Assembly: GCA_029263415.1 (NCBI GenBank)
Contig: JAJCXN010000009.1
Location: 273,785 to 337,784, forward strand
Source: Acidobacteriota bacterium
GTDB lineage: Bacteria; Acidobacteriota; Thermoanaerobaculia; Multivoradales; Multivoraceae
Reading direction: 5' to 3'
Length of the DNA stretch: 64,000 nt
The position numbers were made by a program, and so were the translations under genes. Numbering within the stretch: position 1 is the stretch's first letter; every line of letters starts with the position of its first letter. Under the pieces are notes generated by a model that worked only from the letters and a program-made list of their open reading frames with translations, searched no databases and was not told where the DNA came from. This document shows positions 34,145 through 43,164 of the stretch, piece by piece.

Positions 34145-36667
34145 CTAGGTCTCGATCCCCAAGAACAGGTACAGCGAGAGGCTGGCAAAGAGCACGTGGG
34201 GGCTCCATACCGCGATCAGCGGTGGGAGCGATCCTGCCTGTCCGAGCGTCGTGAAAACCGCCACGATCGCGTAGAAGAAGATGCCTAAGCCGATCGCTAG
34301 GCCGACCCCATACAGAGCACCCTTGTTGCCGAGCCGGAAGGCGAAGGGTAGGGCAACGAAGGCCATGATCAGTGAGATCGCTGGCATTGCGAACTTGTTG
34401 AAGAGCTGAACCTCGAGCTGATGCACGTCTTGGCCGCCGGCAAATTGATCGTCGATATAAGCACGGAGCTCCGCGGGCGACATCTGACTGGGGGCCTTGA
34501 TCTCCATGTCAAAAAAATCAGGTGGCTCCGGCATTGTCAGTATGGCGCCGTCCTGCGGAGTGAAGAGGCCTGTTACGCCATTTTGGTTGAACTCTCGCCT
34601 CCATGCGCCAGCGAGCCGCCATTGATCGTCCCCGAGATGAACGGCCTCTTGGGCGTACATGCGAGCGTCGATCACATGGCTAACGGGATCCAGGTGGAAC
34701 ACGTGCAGACGTTGTAGGCGCTCAGCAATGCCGTCGTAGTTCTGGAAGTGGTAGATGTAGCCACCCTTGCCGTAGAGCCACTGGCGATCGGCACGTCGGA
34801 ACGTGCGCTGCGCCGCCCGTTCGCCGCCCTTAATCTCGGCCTTGAACGCCTCGGCCTGGAGGTTGGTGTAGGGCAGCACATAACTTTCGAGCACGACGTT
34901 GCCACCACTGACAATCGCCGCAGCCACGATAGCTGGCACCGAGAGCCGGTAGAGACTCAGGCCCGCCGCCTTTGCGGCGGTGATCTCGTTGGTGCGTGAA
35001 AGGACGCCGAAACCAATCAGGACGGTGAGCAATACCACCACTGGAGACAGGTCTCTAAAGGCCTGGAAAATCAGCGCTTGCAGGTACCCCTGGATCGTGT
35101 CCCAAGGGGTGTCGTTACGCATGATGTCGTCGAGCAACTCGGTCAAATCAGCTAGTAGATAGATGGTGATTCCGCTCAAGACCACGACTACGAAAACCCG
35201 CAAGAACGTGCCCATCAGATAGCGATCGATCAGCGCTGGAAAATTCAGCGTCAGGCGGGGGAGTCGGATGACCAAGCCGTTCGCCTTCGGCGGAGGATGA
35301 CTCTCAAGATCCAAGTCGTCCTCGTCGGCAGTAATCGTCCTAAACGAACCAGTGGCGAGATGATCCGTACCATAGGACCGCGAGTCTGCCTGTGATCGGG
35401 CGCGCTCCTTAGCCTGCTCTCGTCGACGGACAATCTTTTCCTTACGATCTTCGCGACGACGATGCTGACGGCGTTGGCGCAAACGGCTTCGTGTACGGAC
35501 TCGTCCCCAGAGTCTTCGTCGAACCCAGGAGTCGATAGCGCTGAACAGCAAACTCTTGTCACCGTTCTTGCGCCAAAGCAGGAAGAGGCCTGCCACCAAG
35601 AAGACGAAGTTAGGTAGCCACATCGCAAGCCAGGGCTGCATCGTGCCCTCAAGAGCGGCGCCCTCGCCGTTGCTCTGCAGAACGTGGTAAACCAAGATGA
35701 TCGGGATGGACATGGCGAAGCCGGATGAGCTGCCCCCGCGGCGATTGTTAAAGCCGAGTGGTACTGCGAACAGGCCGAAGACCAAGCAGGCAGCAGGAAT
35801 CGCGAACTTCTGGTGAATCTCCACATCGGCGACACGGCGTTCGCGCGCCTTCCGATTCGGGAGTTCTTGCCACTGCCTGAGCTCCGCAATGTTCATCGAC
35901 TTAGGGGATCGGAACGCCAACTCTTGCGAACGGGCTTGGCGTTTCAGTAGGTCGTCGGCCAAGACCGCAGACAAGCGGTCCTCTCTGGCGACCAAGTACT
36001 GGGCGTCTGGATCGTTGAGGTCGACTGTGTGCCGGGTGGTCCCTTGGAAGTGAATCTGCATCCGGCTGCCGTCGCCGACCACCTGGACTCTTGCGTTTCG
36101 CGCCACTACAACCTCGTGCTCGCCAGTCGGCAGGGCGTCGGTGAAGAACACACGTTCCCAACCCTCATCGGTCACATCGAAGACGAACAGCGTCTTCTCA
36201 GATAAGCCGTCGTAGAAGACGCCAGCCTGGACCTGCTTATTGACGCTTCGAGCAAGGATCTCGCTGTATTTGGCCTCGGCCATAGAGTTGCCTTGCGGCA
36301 TGGCAACCAACATCAGCCAGCCTGTCAGAAGCGTGGCAACCGTCGAGAACAGCATGACTGGCCGGTACAACGCAAAAAGGCTGATCCCGGAAGCTCGCAT
36401 GGCGACAAGTTCGCTGTCCGACGAGAGTCGCCCGATTGCGATCAGCACGCCGAACAGCAAGGCCATTGGAATCGTCAGGACCAGAATGTTCGGCAGGTTG
36501 AGCGCCAGCACCTGCAGCATGGTCGCCGCTGGCACGTCGCGCTGGATGATCATCTCGGCCAACCGGAACATCAGGTTGATTAAGAGCATGAACGTGAAGA
36601 CCAGCACGCCGAGGGCGAATGGCGAAAAACATTCGCGAAGGACATAGCGGTCGAGCAGGCGGAACAT
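34145..36667 (-). CDS. lptFG: Fused LptF-LptG permease of the LPS transporter
   Basis: An 840-residue inner-membrane protein made of two complete LptF/LptG units. Unit 1 (about residues 1-370) starts RLLDRYVLRECFSPFALGV and has three helices, a periplasmic beta domain (roughly 135-260) and three helices including IPAACLVFGLFAVPLGF. A linker of about 95 residues rich in Arg and Lys follows (RRLWGRVRTRSRLRQRRQHR onward). Unit 2 (about 470-840) starts LIDRYLMGTFLRVFVVVVL and repeats the layout, ending with MPAISLIMAFVALPFAF and HVLFASLSLYLFLGIE. These permeases extract LPS with LptB2 and feed LptC. They are normally two proteins; the linker, cytoplasmic by topology, fits the positive-inside rule. 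Confidence 0.92.
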   Translation of the reverse strand: MFRLLDRYVLRECFSPFALGVLVFTFMLLINLMFRLAEMIIQRDVPAATMLQVLALNLPNILVLTIPMALLFGVLIAIGRLSSDSELVAMRASGISLFALYRPVMLFSTVATLLTGWLMLVAMPQGNSMAEAKYSEILARSVNKQVQAGVFYDGLSEKTLFVFDVTDEGWERVFFTDALPTGEHEVVVARNARVQVVGDGSRMQIHFQGTTRHTVDLNDPDAQYLVAREDRLSAVLADDLLKRQARSQELAFRSPKSMNIAELRQWQELPNRKARERRVADVEIHQKFAIPAACLVFGLFAVPLGFNNRRGGSSSGFAMSIPIILVYHVLQSNGEGAALEGTMQPWLAMWLPNFVFLVAGLFLLWRKNGDKSLLFSAIDSWVRRRLWGRVRTRSRLRQRRQHRRREDRKEKIVRRREQAKERARSQADSRSYGTDHLATGSFRTITADEDDLDLESHPPPKANGLVIRLPRLTLNFPALIDRYLMGTFLRVFVVVVLSGITIYLLADLTELLDDIMRNDTPWDTIQGYLQALIFQAFRDLSPVVVLLTVLIGFGVLSRTNEITAAKAAGLSLYRLSVPAIVAAAIVSGGNVVLESYVLPYTNLQAEAFKAEIKGGERAAQRTFRRADRQWLYGKGGYIYHFQNYDGIAERLQRLHVFHLDPVSHVIDARMYAQEAVHLGDDQWRLAGAWRREFNQNGVTGLFTPQDGAILTMPEPPDFFDMEIKAPSQMSPAELRAYIDDQFAGGQDVHQLEVQLFNKFAMPAISLIMAFVALPFAFRLGNKGALYGVGLAIGLGIFFYAIVAVFTTLGQAGSLPPLIAVWSPHVLFASLSLYLFLGIET

Positions 36668-36950
36668 CGCCCGGGATTATAGGGCCTTGGGTGCGCCTAC
36701 GTTGCTCCTATCGTGCGCCTATCGTCGCCTAATGAAGCATCCACACATAGAGCCGAGTGTGGGAGTTCCACCGGGCACCTCGCGGTCCCGAATACAATGT
36801 CCGATAAGATGAATTATGTCAACCTCGATGCGCTTACAGGCGCGCCTTGGGCCGTACAATTCGCCCCGCGCGTCGCAGCATCGGCCTGACGCCACCCGTG
36901 GAGCCAAAGCGCCAAAAGCGAGAGACCAACCAGTCTAGAACCCTGAGGGA

Positions 36951-37829
36951 CTAACTGTTGGCTTCTGCGCGCAGCTTTTCCAGAATCTCTTCCAGCGCAT
37001 GAATCAAATCTTCCTGGTCCACAGTGCTCTGGCGGAAGCTCAACGAAAGATTGTAGTTGTTCTCTGGAGACTTGAACTTGAAGGTGTACGGCTTTGGCCG
37101 TTGCGACTTCTTAGCCTGGTCCGGCTTCTTGAGTTCCTTGCGCAGGCCTGAGCGGGTCAAGCCTTGATGTGCAATCCGTTCGACCAGCCGGATCATCTCG
37201 TCCTCGCTGTCGGCTTTCATGACTTCGAGTAGCAATGACTTGCTGTGGATCCCCAATGCGTTCGCCGTCTCTCGAACGCGGCTCGGCATCTTGAGCAACG
37301 AAAAAGCTTCGGTGATGGAGACCCTGGACTTCCCCACGGCTTCAGAGATCTGGTCATGGGTGAATTCATGAAGATCCTGCAGAGCCTTGTAGCCATCGGC
37401 CTCTTCGAACGGGGTCAGGTCCTTGCGCTGAAGATTCTCCACAAGAGCGATTTCCAGCGCCTCTTGCTCAGTGACCTCCATCTCAATTGCTGGCACCTCA
37501 AGTAGACCCGCTGTCAGCGCCGCTCGATAGCGTCGCTCACCGGCGATGATGCGATAGCGCGCAGAGCTGTCAGCGTCCGGGGTCGGCCGTACCAGAATCG
37601 GTTCCAAGATGCCACGCTGCAAGACCGATGCAACGAGTTCGTCGAGCTCCCCGATCTCGGCCCGAGGTTGATCGGGATCCGGCTCAATGCTGGAAATAGA
37701 AAGCATGCGACCGACAGACGGCTCACTTCGTCGAGCTAGCTCCTCGACGAAGTGACTGTCGTGGCGCATCTGTACTCGCTTGGGCAAGCCGCGCTTCTTG
37801 GCGCGACTGACGGACGTTGTACTAGACAC
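36951..37829 (-). CDS. parB: Chromosome-partitioning protein ParB
   Basis: A 292-residue CTP-dependent DNA clamp that loads at parS. The N-terminal CTPase domain shows IEPDPDQPRAEI, IIAGERRYRAALTAG and ENLQRKDLTPFEEADGY; a helix-turn-helix follows (DQISEAVGKSRVSITEAFSLL) and a C-terminal dimer domain. It overlaps parA by 8 bases. The locus is flanked by lptFG and a bifunctional nuclease instead of gidAB/dnaA, so it does not look like the usual origin-proximal setting. I find no canonical parS (TGTTTCACGTGAAACA) in the window. Confidence 0.95.
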   Translation of the reverse strand: MSSTTSVSRAKKRGLPKRVQMRHDSHFVEELARRSEPSVGRMLSISSIEPDPDQPRAEIGELDELVASVLQRGILEPILVRPTPDADSSARYRIIAGERRYRAALTAGLLEVPAIEMEVTEQEALEIALVENLQRKDLTPFEEADGYKALQDLHEFTHDQISEAVGKSRVSITEAFSLLKMPSRVRETANALGIHSKSLLLEVMKADSEDEMIRLVERIAHQGLTRSGLRKELKKPDQAKKSQRPKPYTFKFKSPENNYNLSLSFRQSTVDQEDLIHALEEILEKLRAEANS

Positions 37830-38607
37830 GACTCAGCACCTCCTCAGACAACTTGTAGTACTCAAACGCGCCGGACGACCTCGGTGCAAACGCGAAAATT
37901 GACTCCCGATAAGCCGGGCTCTCCTCTAGCCGAACGCTCCTGGTGATCACCGTGTCAAACAATTTGTCACCGAACACGTTCCGGATCTCCTTCTGGATAT
38001 CTTTGGCCAGCAAGGTTCGCTTGTCGTGCAAAGTGATCACTGCTCCGAGGATCTGAAGTGCCGGATTGGATCGGACTTTGATCTTGTCGATGGTTTCGAG
38101 CAGGTCGTCAGTCCCTTCCAACGCGAAATAGCTGGACTGCACCGGGATCAGGACGTGAGATGCGGCGACAAGTGCATTGATGGTAATGATCCCCAAGGTC
38201 GGCGGCGTATCCAGGATCACGTAGTCAAACCCGGAGGCGCCGTCGCCTTGCTTCCCGCCGTCGCACTCGTGAAGCCGGTCCTTCAAGCGAAACTGATTGT
38301 CGAGTTCACCGACCAGCTTTGACTCAATCTTGGCCAAAGCGATGCTCGAAGGCGCCACGAACAGATTGGGCACGTCCTCGACCGGGCGGACTGCTTCCTC
38401 AAGCGGCACATCGTCTTCCGTGAGCACCTCGTAGATGGTCTTCTGGCCAGGCGTCACAGGTTCGATGAACGACACCGTGCTGTTGGCCTGAGGGTCAAGG
38501 TCGACCAGCAAGGTCTTGAGACCCTTGTTGGCGAGTGCGGCGGACAGGTTGATGGCGGTCGTGGTCTTGCCCACGCCGCCTTTTTGGTTCGTTATCGCGA
38601 TGATCAT
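37822..38607 (-). CDS. parA: Chromosome-partitioning ATPase ParA (Soj)
   Basis: A 261-residue deviant Walker ATPase. The motif QKGGVGKTTTAINLSAAL at the N-terminus includes the signature lysine; switch regions read LLVDLDPQANST and YVILDTPPTLGIITINAL. It cooperates with ParB to move the origin region. An insertion of about 10 residues (CDGGKQGDGAS) lies before the Walker B strand. The ATG at 38607 is only about 4 bases from the predicted transcription start, so the mRNA may be nearly leaderless. Confidence 0.96.
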   Translation of the reverse strand: MIIAITNQKGGVGKTTTAINLSAALANKGLKTLLVDLDPQANSTVSFIEPVTPGQKTIYEVLTEDDVPLEEAVRPVEDVPNLFVAPSSIALAKIESKLVGELDNQFRLKDRLHECDGGKQGDGASGFDYVILDTPPTLGIITINALVAASHVLIPVQSSYFALEGTDDLLETIDKIKVRSNPALQILGAVITLHDKRTLLAKDIQKEIRNVFGDKLFDTVITRSVRLEESPAYRESIFAFAPRSSGAFEYYKLSEEVLSRV

Positions 38608-38617
38608 CGTGAGCGAC

Positions 38618-38646
38618 AGTGTATTCGGGAGCTAGCAGGCAAGCAA
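38618..38646 (-). promoter_or_regulatory. Promoter of parAB
   Basis: Minus-strand TTGCTT and TACACT with a 17-base spacer. The start site is predicted around 38611, leaving a 5' leader of about four bases before the parA ATG. Confidence 0.65.
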
Positions 38647-38671
38647 CGATTCGCGACTCAAAACTTGCCTG
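38636..38671. promoter_or_regulatory. Inverted repeat overlapping the parA -35
   Basis: CAGGCAAG (38636-38643) and CTTGCCTG (38664-38671) are perfect inverted copies separated by 20 bases. The first arm covers the -35 element, so a bound dimer or pair of dimers would block parAB transcription. Confidence 0.55.
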
Positions 38672-38721
38672 AACACCATCATTTTGCATCAACCTCGGCA
38701 TACACTGATGGGTTTTGCGCA

Positions 38722-38739
38722 ATGTCGGCCGGCCGACAT
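38722..38739. promoter_or_regulatory. Perfect 18-bp palindrome upstream of parA
   Basis: ATGTCGGCC joined to GGCCGACAT without a spacer. With no loop it is unlikely to be a terminator for the upstream nuclease gene; it looks like a protein-binding site. It does not resemble canonical parS. Confidence 0.65.
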
Positions 38740-38757
38740 CGAGGGGCTGAGCACGAG

Positions 38758-39255
38758 CTACATCGTGTACTTGCCCAAGTCGTCAGGGCCCATATCCTCG
38801 AGCCGCTTGCGGATCGCGTCTTCGTTCTCGTCGACCTCGGCTCGCACATGGCCTCGCTCAAGGACTTCGCCTGCGACCAGAATCGGTGCGCCGCTTCGAA
38901 CCGCGACAGCAAGCGCATCGCTGGGCCTCGCGTCGAGAACTTGCAGCTCCTCCTTGCCTGCCGCGTTGCCGATCGACAAGGTGATCTTCGCAAAATACGT
39001 ACTATCCCGAAGTCCGACAATTGCGACCTCGGTCACTCGGGTTGCGGTTGCTTCGGCCAACGACAGCAACAAATCGTGCGTCAGCGGTCGCTCCACCGCG
39101 ACTCCATCCAACGCGATTTGGATCGAAGTCGCCTCAAAGACGCCGATCCAGATCGGTAGAACCCGATCGCCATCTTGCTCTTCGAGCAGGACTACAGGGC
39201 TGTCGTTCGAGTCTAGAGCGAGGCCCTTGACGGAAACCGGCACTAGCTCCCTCAT
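38758..39255 (-). CDS. Bifunctional nuclease-domain (DUF151) protein
   Basis: A 165-residue BFN-domain protein. The fold is recognisable from VVLLEEQDGDRVLPIWIG, RPLTHDLLLSL and the DARPSDALAVAVRSGAPI block, which is the most conserved part of the family. BFN proteins have been reported to have RNase and DNase activity, and actinobacterial relatives affect secretion and stress, but the cellular role is poorly known. The start codon overlaps the miaB stop by 4 bases, so translation is coupled. Confidence 0.9.
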   Translation of the reverse strand: MRELVPVSVKGLALDSNDSPVVLLEEQDGDRVLPIWIGVFEATSIQIALDGVAVERPLTHDLLLSLAEATATRVTEVAIVGLRDSTYFAKITLSIGNAAGKEELQVLDARPSDALAVAVRSGAPILVAGEVLERGHVRAEVDENEDAIRKRLEDMGPDDLGKYTM

Positions 39256-40664
39256 AGAGCCGAGCCACCGATCCGCCCCATCAAGCTGTGGGCGTTGGCC
39301 TTGGTTACTGTGACTGGGACGATCTTGCCCAGAGCAACTCTTGAATCTCCATCTTCCGCTGGGAAGTGCACGATTCGATGGCAGTCGGTTCGGCCACTGA
39401 AGTAGCCCCGTTGCCGGCTGGGCGCAGTGACCAACGCTTCGACATCCGAACCAACCAGTGCGTCGTTGTATTCACGCTGGATCTCGCCTTGAATACGAAA
39501 CAGCTCTTGAAGCCGCGCATCCGCGACGGCCAGTGGCACCGGTTCGTCCTTGAGGCGCAGCGCAGGCGTATTCGGCCGTGGCGAGTACTTAAACGCGTAG
39601 ATAGTGCTGTAGCGAATCTGTCGAACCAATGCCAATGTCGCCTCAAAATCCTCGTCCGTCTCGCCAGGGAAACCGACAATGAGGTCCGTGGACAGAGCGA
39701 GGCCCGGCCGCGCAACTCGAAGGCTATCGATGAGCTTGAAGTATGGCTCGATCTCGTATCCCCGACCCATACGCTTCAAGACTTGATTGGATCCCGACTG
39801 AACAGGTAGGTGCAGGTAGGAACTGATGTTCGCGTGAAGAGCGAACTGATCAACCATCCGCTGGGTGAAGTCTCTGGGGTACGAAGTAACGAATCGTAGC
39901 CGCCTCACTCCAGGGGTCCTCGCCACTGCATCGAGCAGATCAGCGAAGTCCGAACCGGCGTGCTCAGACGCTTCACCAGCTTGCCCCGCCGGCTCAACCC
40001 AGTGATTCACTGTCTGACCAAGCAGTTCGATCTCAACGAACCCTCGCGCTACCAGCGAGCGTACCTCTTCGAGAATCTCTTCCATGGTACGACTGCGTTC
40101 TGGACCCCGCGTGGTTGGCACGATGCAGAACGTACAGCGCTTGTTGCAGCCCTCGACGATCGTCACCATGCCTTTGTACTGGCCATCCCTCGAGATGGAA
40201 TCCAAGTCGTACTCGCGATCATCCGGGAATCCAGTTGCGACGATCCGCTCTCCTGTTGCTCGAACCTGGTGCAAGACCTTCGAGAACTCTCCGACCCTGC
40301 CGGTGCCCAATACGAAGTCGAGGTCGTGCACCTTACGGAGCGCCTCCTCCCCTTCTTGCTGCGCAACGCAGCCGCAGAATCCGATCTTGAGTTCTGGTTT
40401 GTCCTGTTTGAGCAGCCGGTACGTTCCCAGGCGCGAATACGCCTTGTTCTGGGCCTTCTCGCGCACGCTGCAAGAGTTCAGCAAGATCACATCGGCATCT
40501 TCGGCCTGATCGGTCGCTGAGAAGCCGTCGCGGTGGAGCTGGCCTGCGATGCGCTGGGTATCGAGTTGGTTCATTTGGCAGCCCCAGGTCTCGATGAAGT
40601 ACTTGCCAGCGGTAGTTGCTGAGTCTTCAGGCACTCGGGTTTGCGGCTCTTGATCTATGGACAT
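39252..40664 (-). CDS. miaB: tRNA-2-methylthio-N6-dimethylallyladenosine synthase
   Basis: A radical-SAM methylthiotransferase modifying A37 of tRNAs. From the ATG at 40664 it has 470 residues. The N-terminal UPF0004 domain binds a second cluster through cysteines in ETWGCQMNQLDTQRI, LLNSCSVREKAQNK and GFCGCVAQQEG; the radical-SAM cluster motif is GCNKRCTFCIVPTTRGPERS; the C-terminal TRAM domain includes GYFSGRTDCHRIVHFP. An upstream in-frame ATG at 40700 is possible. The text of the motifs places it with MiaB and not RimO or MtaB. Confidence 0.95.
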   Translation of the reverse strand: MSIDQEPQTRVPEDSATTAGKYFIETWGCQMNQLDTQRIAGQLHRDGFSATDQAEDADVILLNSCSVREKAQNKAYSRLGTYRLLKQDKPELKIGFCGCVAQQEGEEALRKVHDLDFVLGTGRVGEFSKVLHQVRATGERIVATGFPDDREYDLDSISRDGQYKGMVTIVEGCNKRCTFCIVPTTRGPERSRTMEEILEEVRSLVARGFVEIELLGQTVNHWVEPAGQAGEASEHAGSDFADLLDAVARTPGVRRLRFVTSYPRDFTQRMVDQFALHANISSYLHLPVQSGSNQVLKRMGRGYEIEPYFKLIDSLRVARPGLALSTDLIVGFPGETDEDFEATLALVRQIRYSTIYAFKYSPRPNTPALRLKDEPVPLAVADARLQELFRIQGEIQREYNDALVGSDVEALVTAPSRQRGYFSGRTDCHRIVHFPAEDGDSRVALGKIVPVTVTKANAHSLMGRIGGSAL

Positions 40665-40945
40665 GAACTTCTCTGCTTGCCGACTTGGCTGGTTCTTCAT
40701 GAGACTTCTGAGAGGTGCGTGGAGACCGAGCAGGCCCACACATCGGTCAGGACGAATCGAGCGCGGCGCAATAAGAATGGCGCTCGCCGAGGGCGGATCA
40801 TAGCGAACCAACCCTTAGCCGTGTCGCAACGACGCGCGGCGCTTTCGGGCTCACCGCGCTTGGCGAGTGATCCGGGCCACACCTTACGGACCGCCGGGAG
40901 CACCAGCAGGCCGCGGGCGGCCTCCCCCCACTAGCAGCTAGCGCG

Positions 40946-41887
40946 CTAACGAGGAGGCGCTTCGCCTGCAGGTTGGCCGCCGCTGCGCTCAGCTGAAGCG
41001 GCTTGAGCTTCGACTTCGTCGGGCCACGGCTCAAGCTCAATTCCTTCACGCAGCCAACCATCTAGGGCGCCTTGATAGCGGCCTTCTTCGTACATCAAAT
41101 CGAGTTCGTCTTGCGCTTTCTCGATCGTCCGCCGGGTTTCGCCGAGAAGGTCTTGAGATCGGTCCCAGGCTGGTTTGATCTCACGATCGCGCACAGCAAT
41201 ATCCTCCGCAGCGTAGAAACGGCGACGCCACTCTGCGGCCTCGTCCTCCAGCCGTTCGACGGAGTCGAAGGCCTCACGCCATCGCTGGCGAATGTCTCGC
41301 GCGCGGCTACGCCAGTACTCTTCCTTATCTGCAAACTCGTCTAGGGTCTCCCGTGCTTCGGCCAGCTGCTCAGGATTCACGACCCGCGGAGTCCCCACGG
41401 TCAAGCGCCCCCCTTTGGCCTGCTCCGAGATGTTCTCGTCATTGATCACTGCTACCGGCCGCGCCTGACGTCGGCGTTCCCGTTCTCGGCGGGCCGCTTC
41501 GACCAGATCCCGGTTGGTGGTCTCCCCTGGCGAACCGTCGTGAGCGCCGAGTATCAGTAACGAACCATCGTCGCGGCTCCGGCTCGGCTCTGATTCGGCC
41601 GGTGGCGGCTGGACGCCCGCTGCTCCGGGGGAAACCGGCGGCAGCTCAACCGGTGGTTGTGCAGGCGGCAGAACCTCAGGTGGCAGCTCGCGAACGATGT
41701 CAGCTGGTGCCGAGTTCCCCGCTCCCGGCGTCACTGTTTGCGGCGGCAACGGAACCTCCTTCGCAGGCGCCGCACAACCGGCGATGGAGATTGCACAAAC
41801 GGCTAACGTCCCAAGCGTCCCCACGTGGCTTGCCCGGAGGTGAATCGATCCCAAAGATTGTTGAAAACTGGTGGTTCGCATCACCAT
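40946..41887 (-). CDS. Coiled-coil lipoprotein of unknown function
   Basis: From the ATG at 41887 it has 313 residues: signal helix LGTLAVCAISIAGC with a lipobox, a Pro-rich low-complexity stretch of about 80 residues, the conserved-looking block VINDENISEQAKGGRLTVG, then a helical coiled coil (EEYWRSRARDIRQRWREAF, EWRRRFYAAED) ending in GWLREGIELEPWPDE. I associate this arrangement with Acidobacteriota (Thermoanaerobaculia-like) genomes, where it is a frequent hypothetical protein; this is recollection, not a search. It may be a periplasmic spacer protein. Its neighbours rapZ and miaB do not explain it. Confidence 0.8.
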   Translation of the reverse strand: MVMRTTSFQQSLGSIHLRASHVGTLGTLAVCAISIAGCAAPAKEVPLPPQTVTPGAGNSAPADIVRELPPEVLPPAQPPVELPPVSPGAAGVQPPPAESEPSRSRDDGSLLILGAHDGSPGETTNRDLVEAARRERERRRQARPVAVINDENISEQAKGGRLTVGTPRVVNPEQLAEARETLDEFADKEEYWRSRARDIRQRWREAFDSVERLEDEAAEWRRRFYAAEDIAVRDREIKPAWDRSQDLLGETRRTIEKAQDELDLMYEEGRYQGALDGWLREGIELEPWPDEVEAQAASAERSGGQPAGEAPPR

Positions 41888-42230
41888 ACGGTAGCAGACC
41901 CTTGGCCCCTCACCTTCGCCCCGGCACAGATCCCTAGCAGCCAAGACCCTATTGTGTTCCGCCAGATGGAACCCGTCTGGATAGCATTCAATTCTTCTCA
42001 GGTTCTGTTTTAGATAGTAAAACTATTTTGCACGCAACCCGTCAGGGCGGCAACAAGCCCACCCCGGAACTGGCGTCGTTTTCGGCGTCGTCTTCGGCCT
42101 CGCCTGAGGCCCTTTCTTCTAAGGGATCGCGCCACAAGCAACCGCTCGAGCGAAGCGAGGCCCGATCCGACTAGAGAGAAACTACCTGATGAGGTTCCCA
42201 TGTAGTACTTGGCGGCATCACAGCGGGTAC
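41888..42230. other. Spacer between rapZ and the coiled-coil lipoprotein
   Basis: The 343 bases include an A+T-richer patch near 42010-42030 and an arginine-rich spurious reading at 42010-42201. The ptsN, hpf or hprK genes that often neighbour rapZ are absent. I see no RNA gene or clear hairpin. Confidence 0.45.
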
Positions 42231-43160
42231 CTACAGATGCGTATCCCTGTGCGACGCACGAACCCGCCAGTCGCCTTGCAAGCGTGTCGCCAGCGCCTCC
42301 ACCATCGCGACCGACCGGTGTCGCCCGCCCGTACAGCCGACGGAGACTGTCAGGTAGGACCGGTTTTCCTCTTGAAACTTGGGCAACAAGAATTCGAGCA
42401 GTTCGCCAAGCCGAGCTTCGAGCTCGCCAAACTCGGGTTGATTGTCCAGGAATTCTCGAACCGGACCATCGAGCCCAGTCTGCTCACGCAAACCTTCTAC
42501 GAAGTGAGGGTTTGGGAGGTAGCGCACATCGAAGAGCAGATCTGAACCATACGGGATTCCACGCTTGAACCCGAAGCTCACAAGCGATACCACCACCCCA
42601 TCGCGATCCAGGGCTTCCCCGCCGAACTCGTTGATCACCTCGGCGCGGATCTCATGAACGGTCCAGTCGCTGGTCACCATGATCCGATCTGCTTGACCAC
42701 GTAGTTCTGTCAACAGCTCGCGCTCAGCCGCAATGCCATCGATCACCGGACCGTCGCTGGCGAGTGGGTGCTTGCGTCGGGTCTCGGTGTAGCGACGCAG
42801 CAAGACCTCGTCTGAAGTATCCAAGAACAGCAGGAACGGGTCGACCTTGGTCCGATCCAGCGACTCGAGCAAGTCCGGCAAGTCAACGACCAAGCCAGGG
42901 GCCCGCACATCAGTCACGACGGCTACCCGATCGGCCCCGGGCACATGATCAGCGGGGGCGGTGAGCAGTGGCCTCAAGAGCGATAGCGGTAGATTGTCGA
43001 TGCAGTAGAAGCCCAGGTCTTCCAAGGCCTTCATTGCGCTGCTCTTGCCGGCGCCTGAGACCCCAGTAATCAGAACCAACTGGACTCTGGCTGCACTGGG
43101 AGGACTGGGAAGACTGGGAAGACTGGGAGCGCTGCCCTCAAGCCGACGGTCGCTTGCCAT
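42231..43160 (-). CDS. rapZ: RNase adapter protein RapZ (P-loop)
   Basis: In enterobacteria RapZ guides RNase E to GlmZ and so sets glucosamine-6-phosphate synthase levels; elsewhere its role is less clear. The start ATG (43160) is 4 bases after the rpoN stop. N-terminal P-loop GVSGAGKSSAMKALEDLGFYCIDNLP (Walker A GVSGAGKS), TSDEVLLRRYTETRRKHPL, then the C-terminal domain SFGFKRGIPYGSDLLFDVR and GCTGGRHRSVAMVE. The N-terminal tail contains an SLP repeat encoded by a 9-bp tandem array. Length of 309 residues is normal. Confidence 0.95.
   Translation of the reverse strand: MASDRRLEGSAPSLPSLPSPPSAARVQLVLITGVSGAGKSSAMKALEDLGFYCIDNLPLSLLRPLLTAPADHVPGADRVAVVTDVRAPGLVVDLPDLLESLDRTKVDPFLLFLDTSDEVLLRRYTETRRKHPLASDGPVIDGIAAERELLTELRGQADRIMVTSDWTVHEIRAEVINEFGGEALDRDGVVVSLVSFGFKRGIPYGSDLLFDVRYLPNPHFVEGLREQTGLDGPVREFLDNQPEFGELEARLGELLEFLLPKFQEENRSYLTVSVGCTGGRHRSVAMVEALATRLQGDWRVRASHRDTHL
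43094..43129. repeat. Four tandem 9-bp units in the 5' end of rapZ
   Basis: CACTGGGAG, GACTGGGAA, GACTGGGAA and GACTGGGAG follow each other on the plus strand, encoding a Ser-Leu-Pro type repeat in the disordered N-terminus of RapZ. Confidence 0.9.
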
Positions 43161-43164
43161 AACT

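Noticed and set aside
36668..38757. Canonical parS near parAB
   Set aside because: No sequence close to TGTTTCACGTGAAACA is present.
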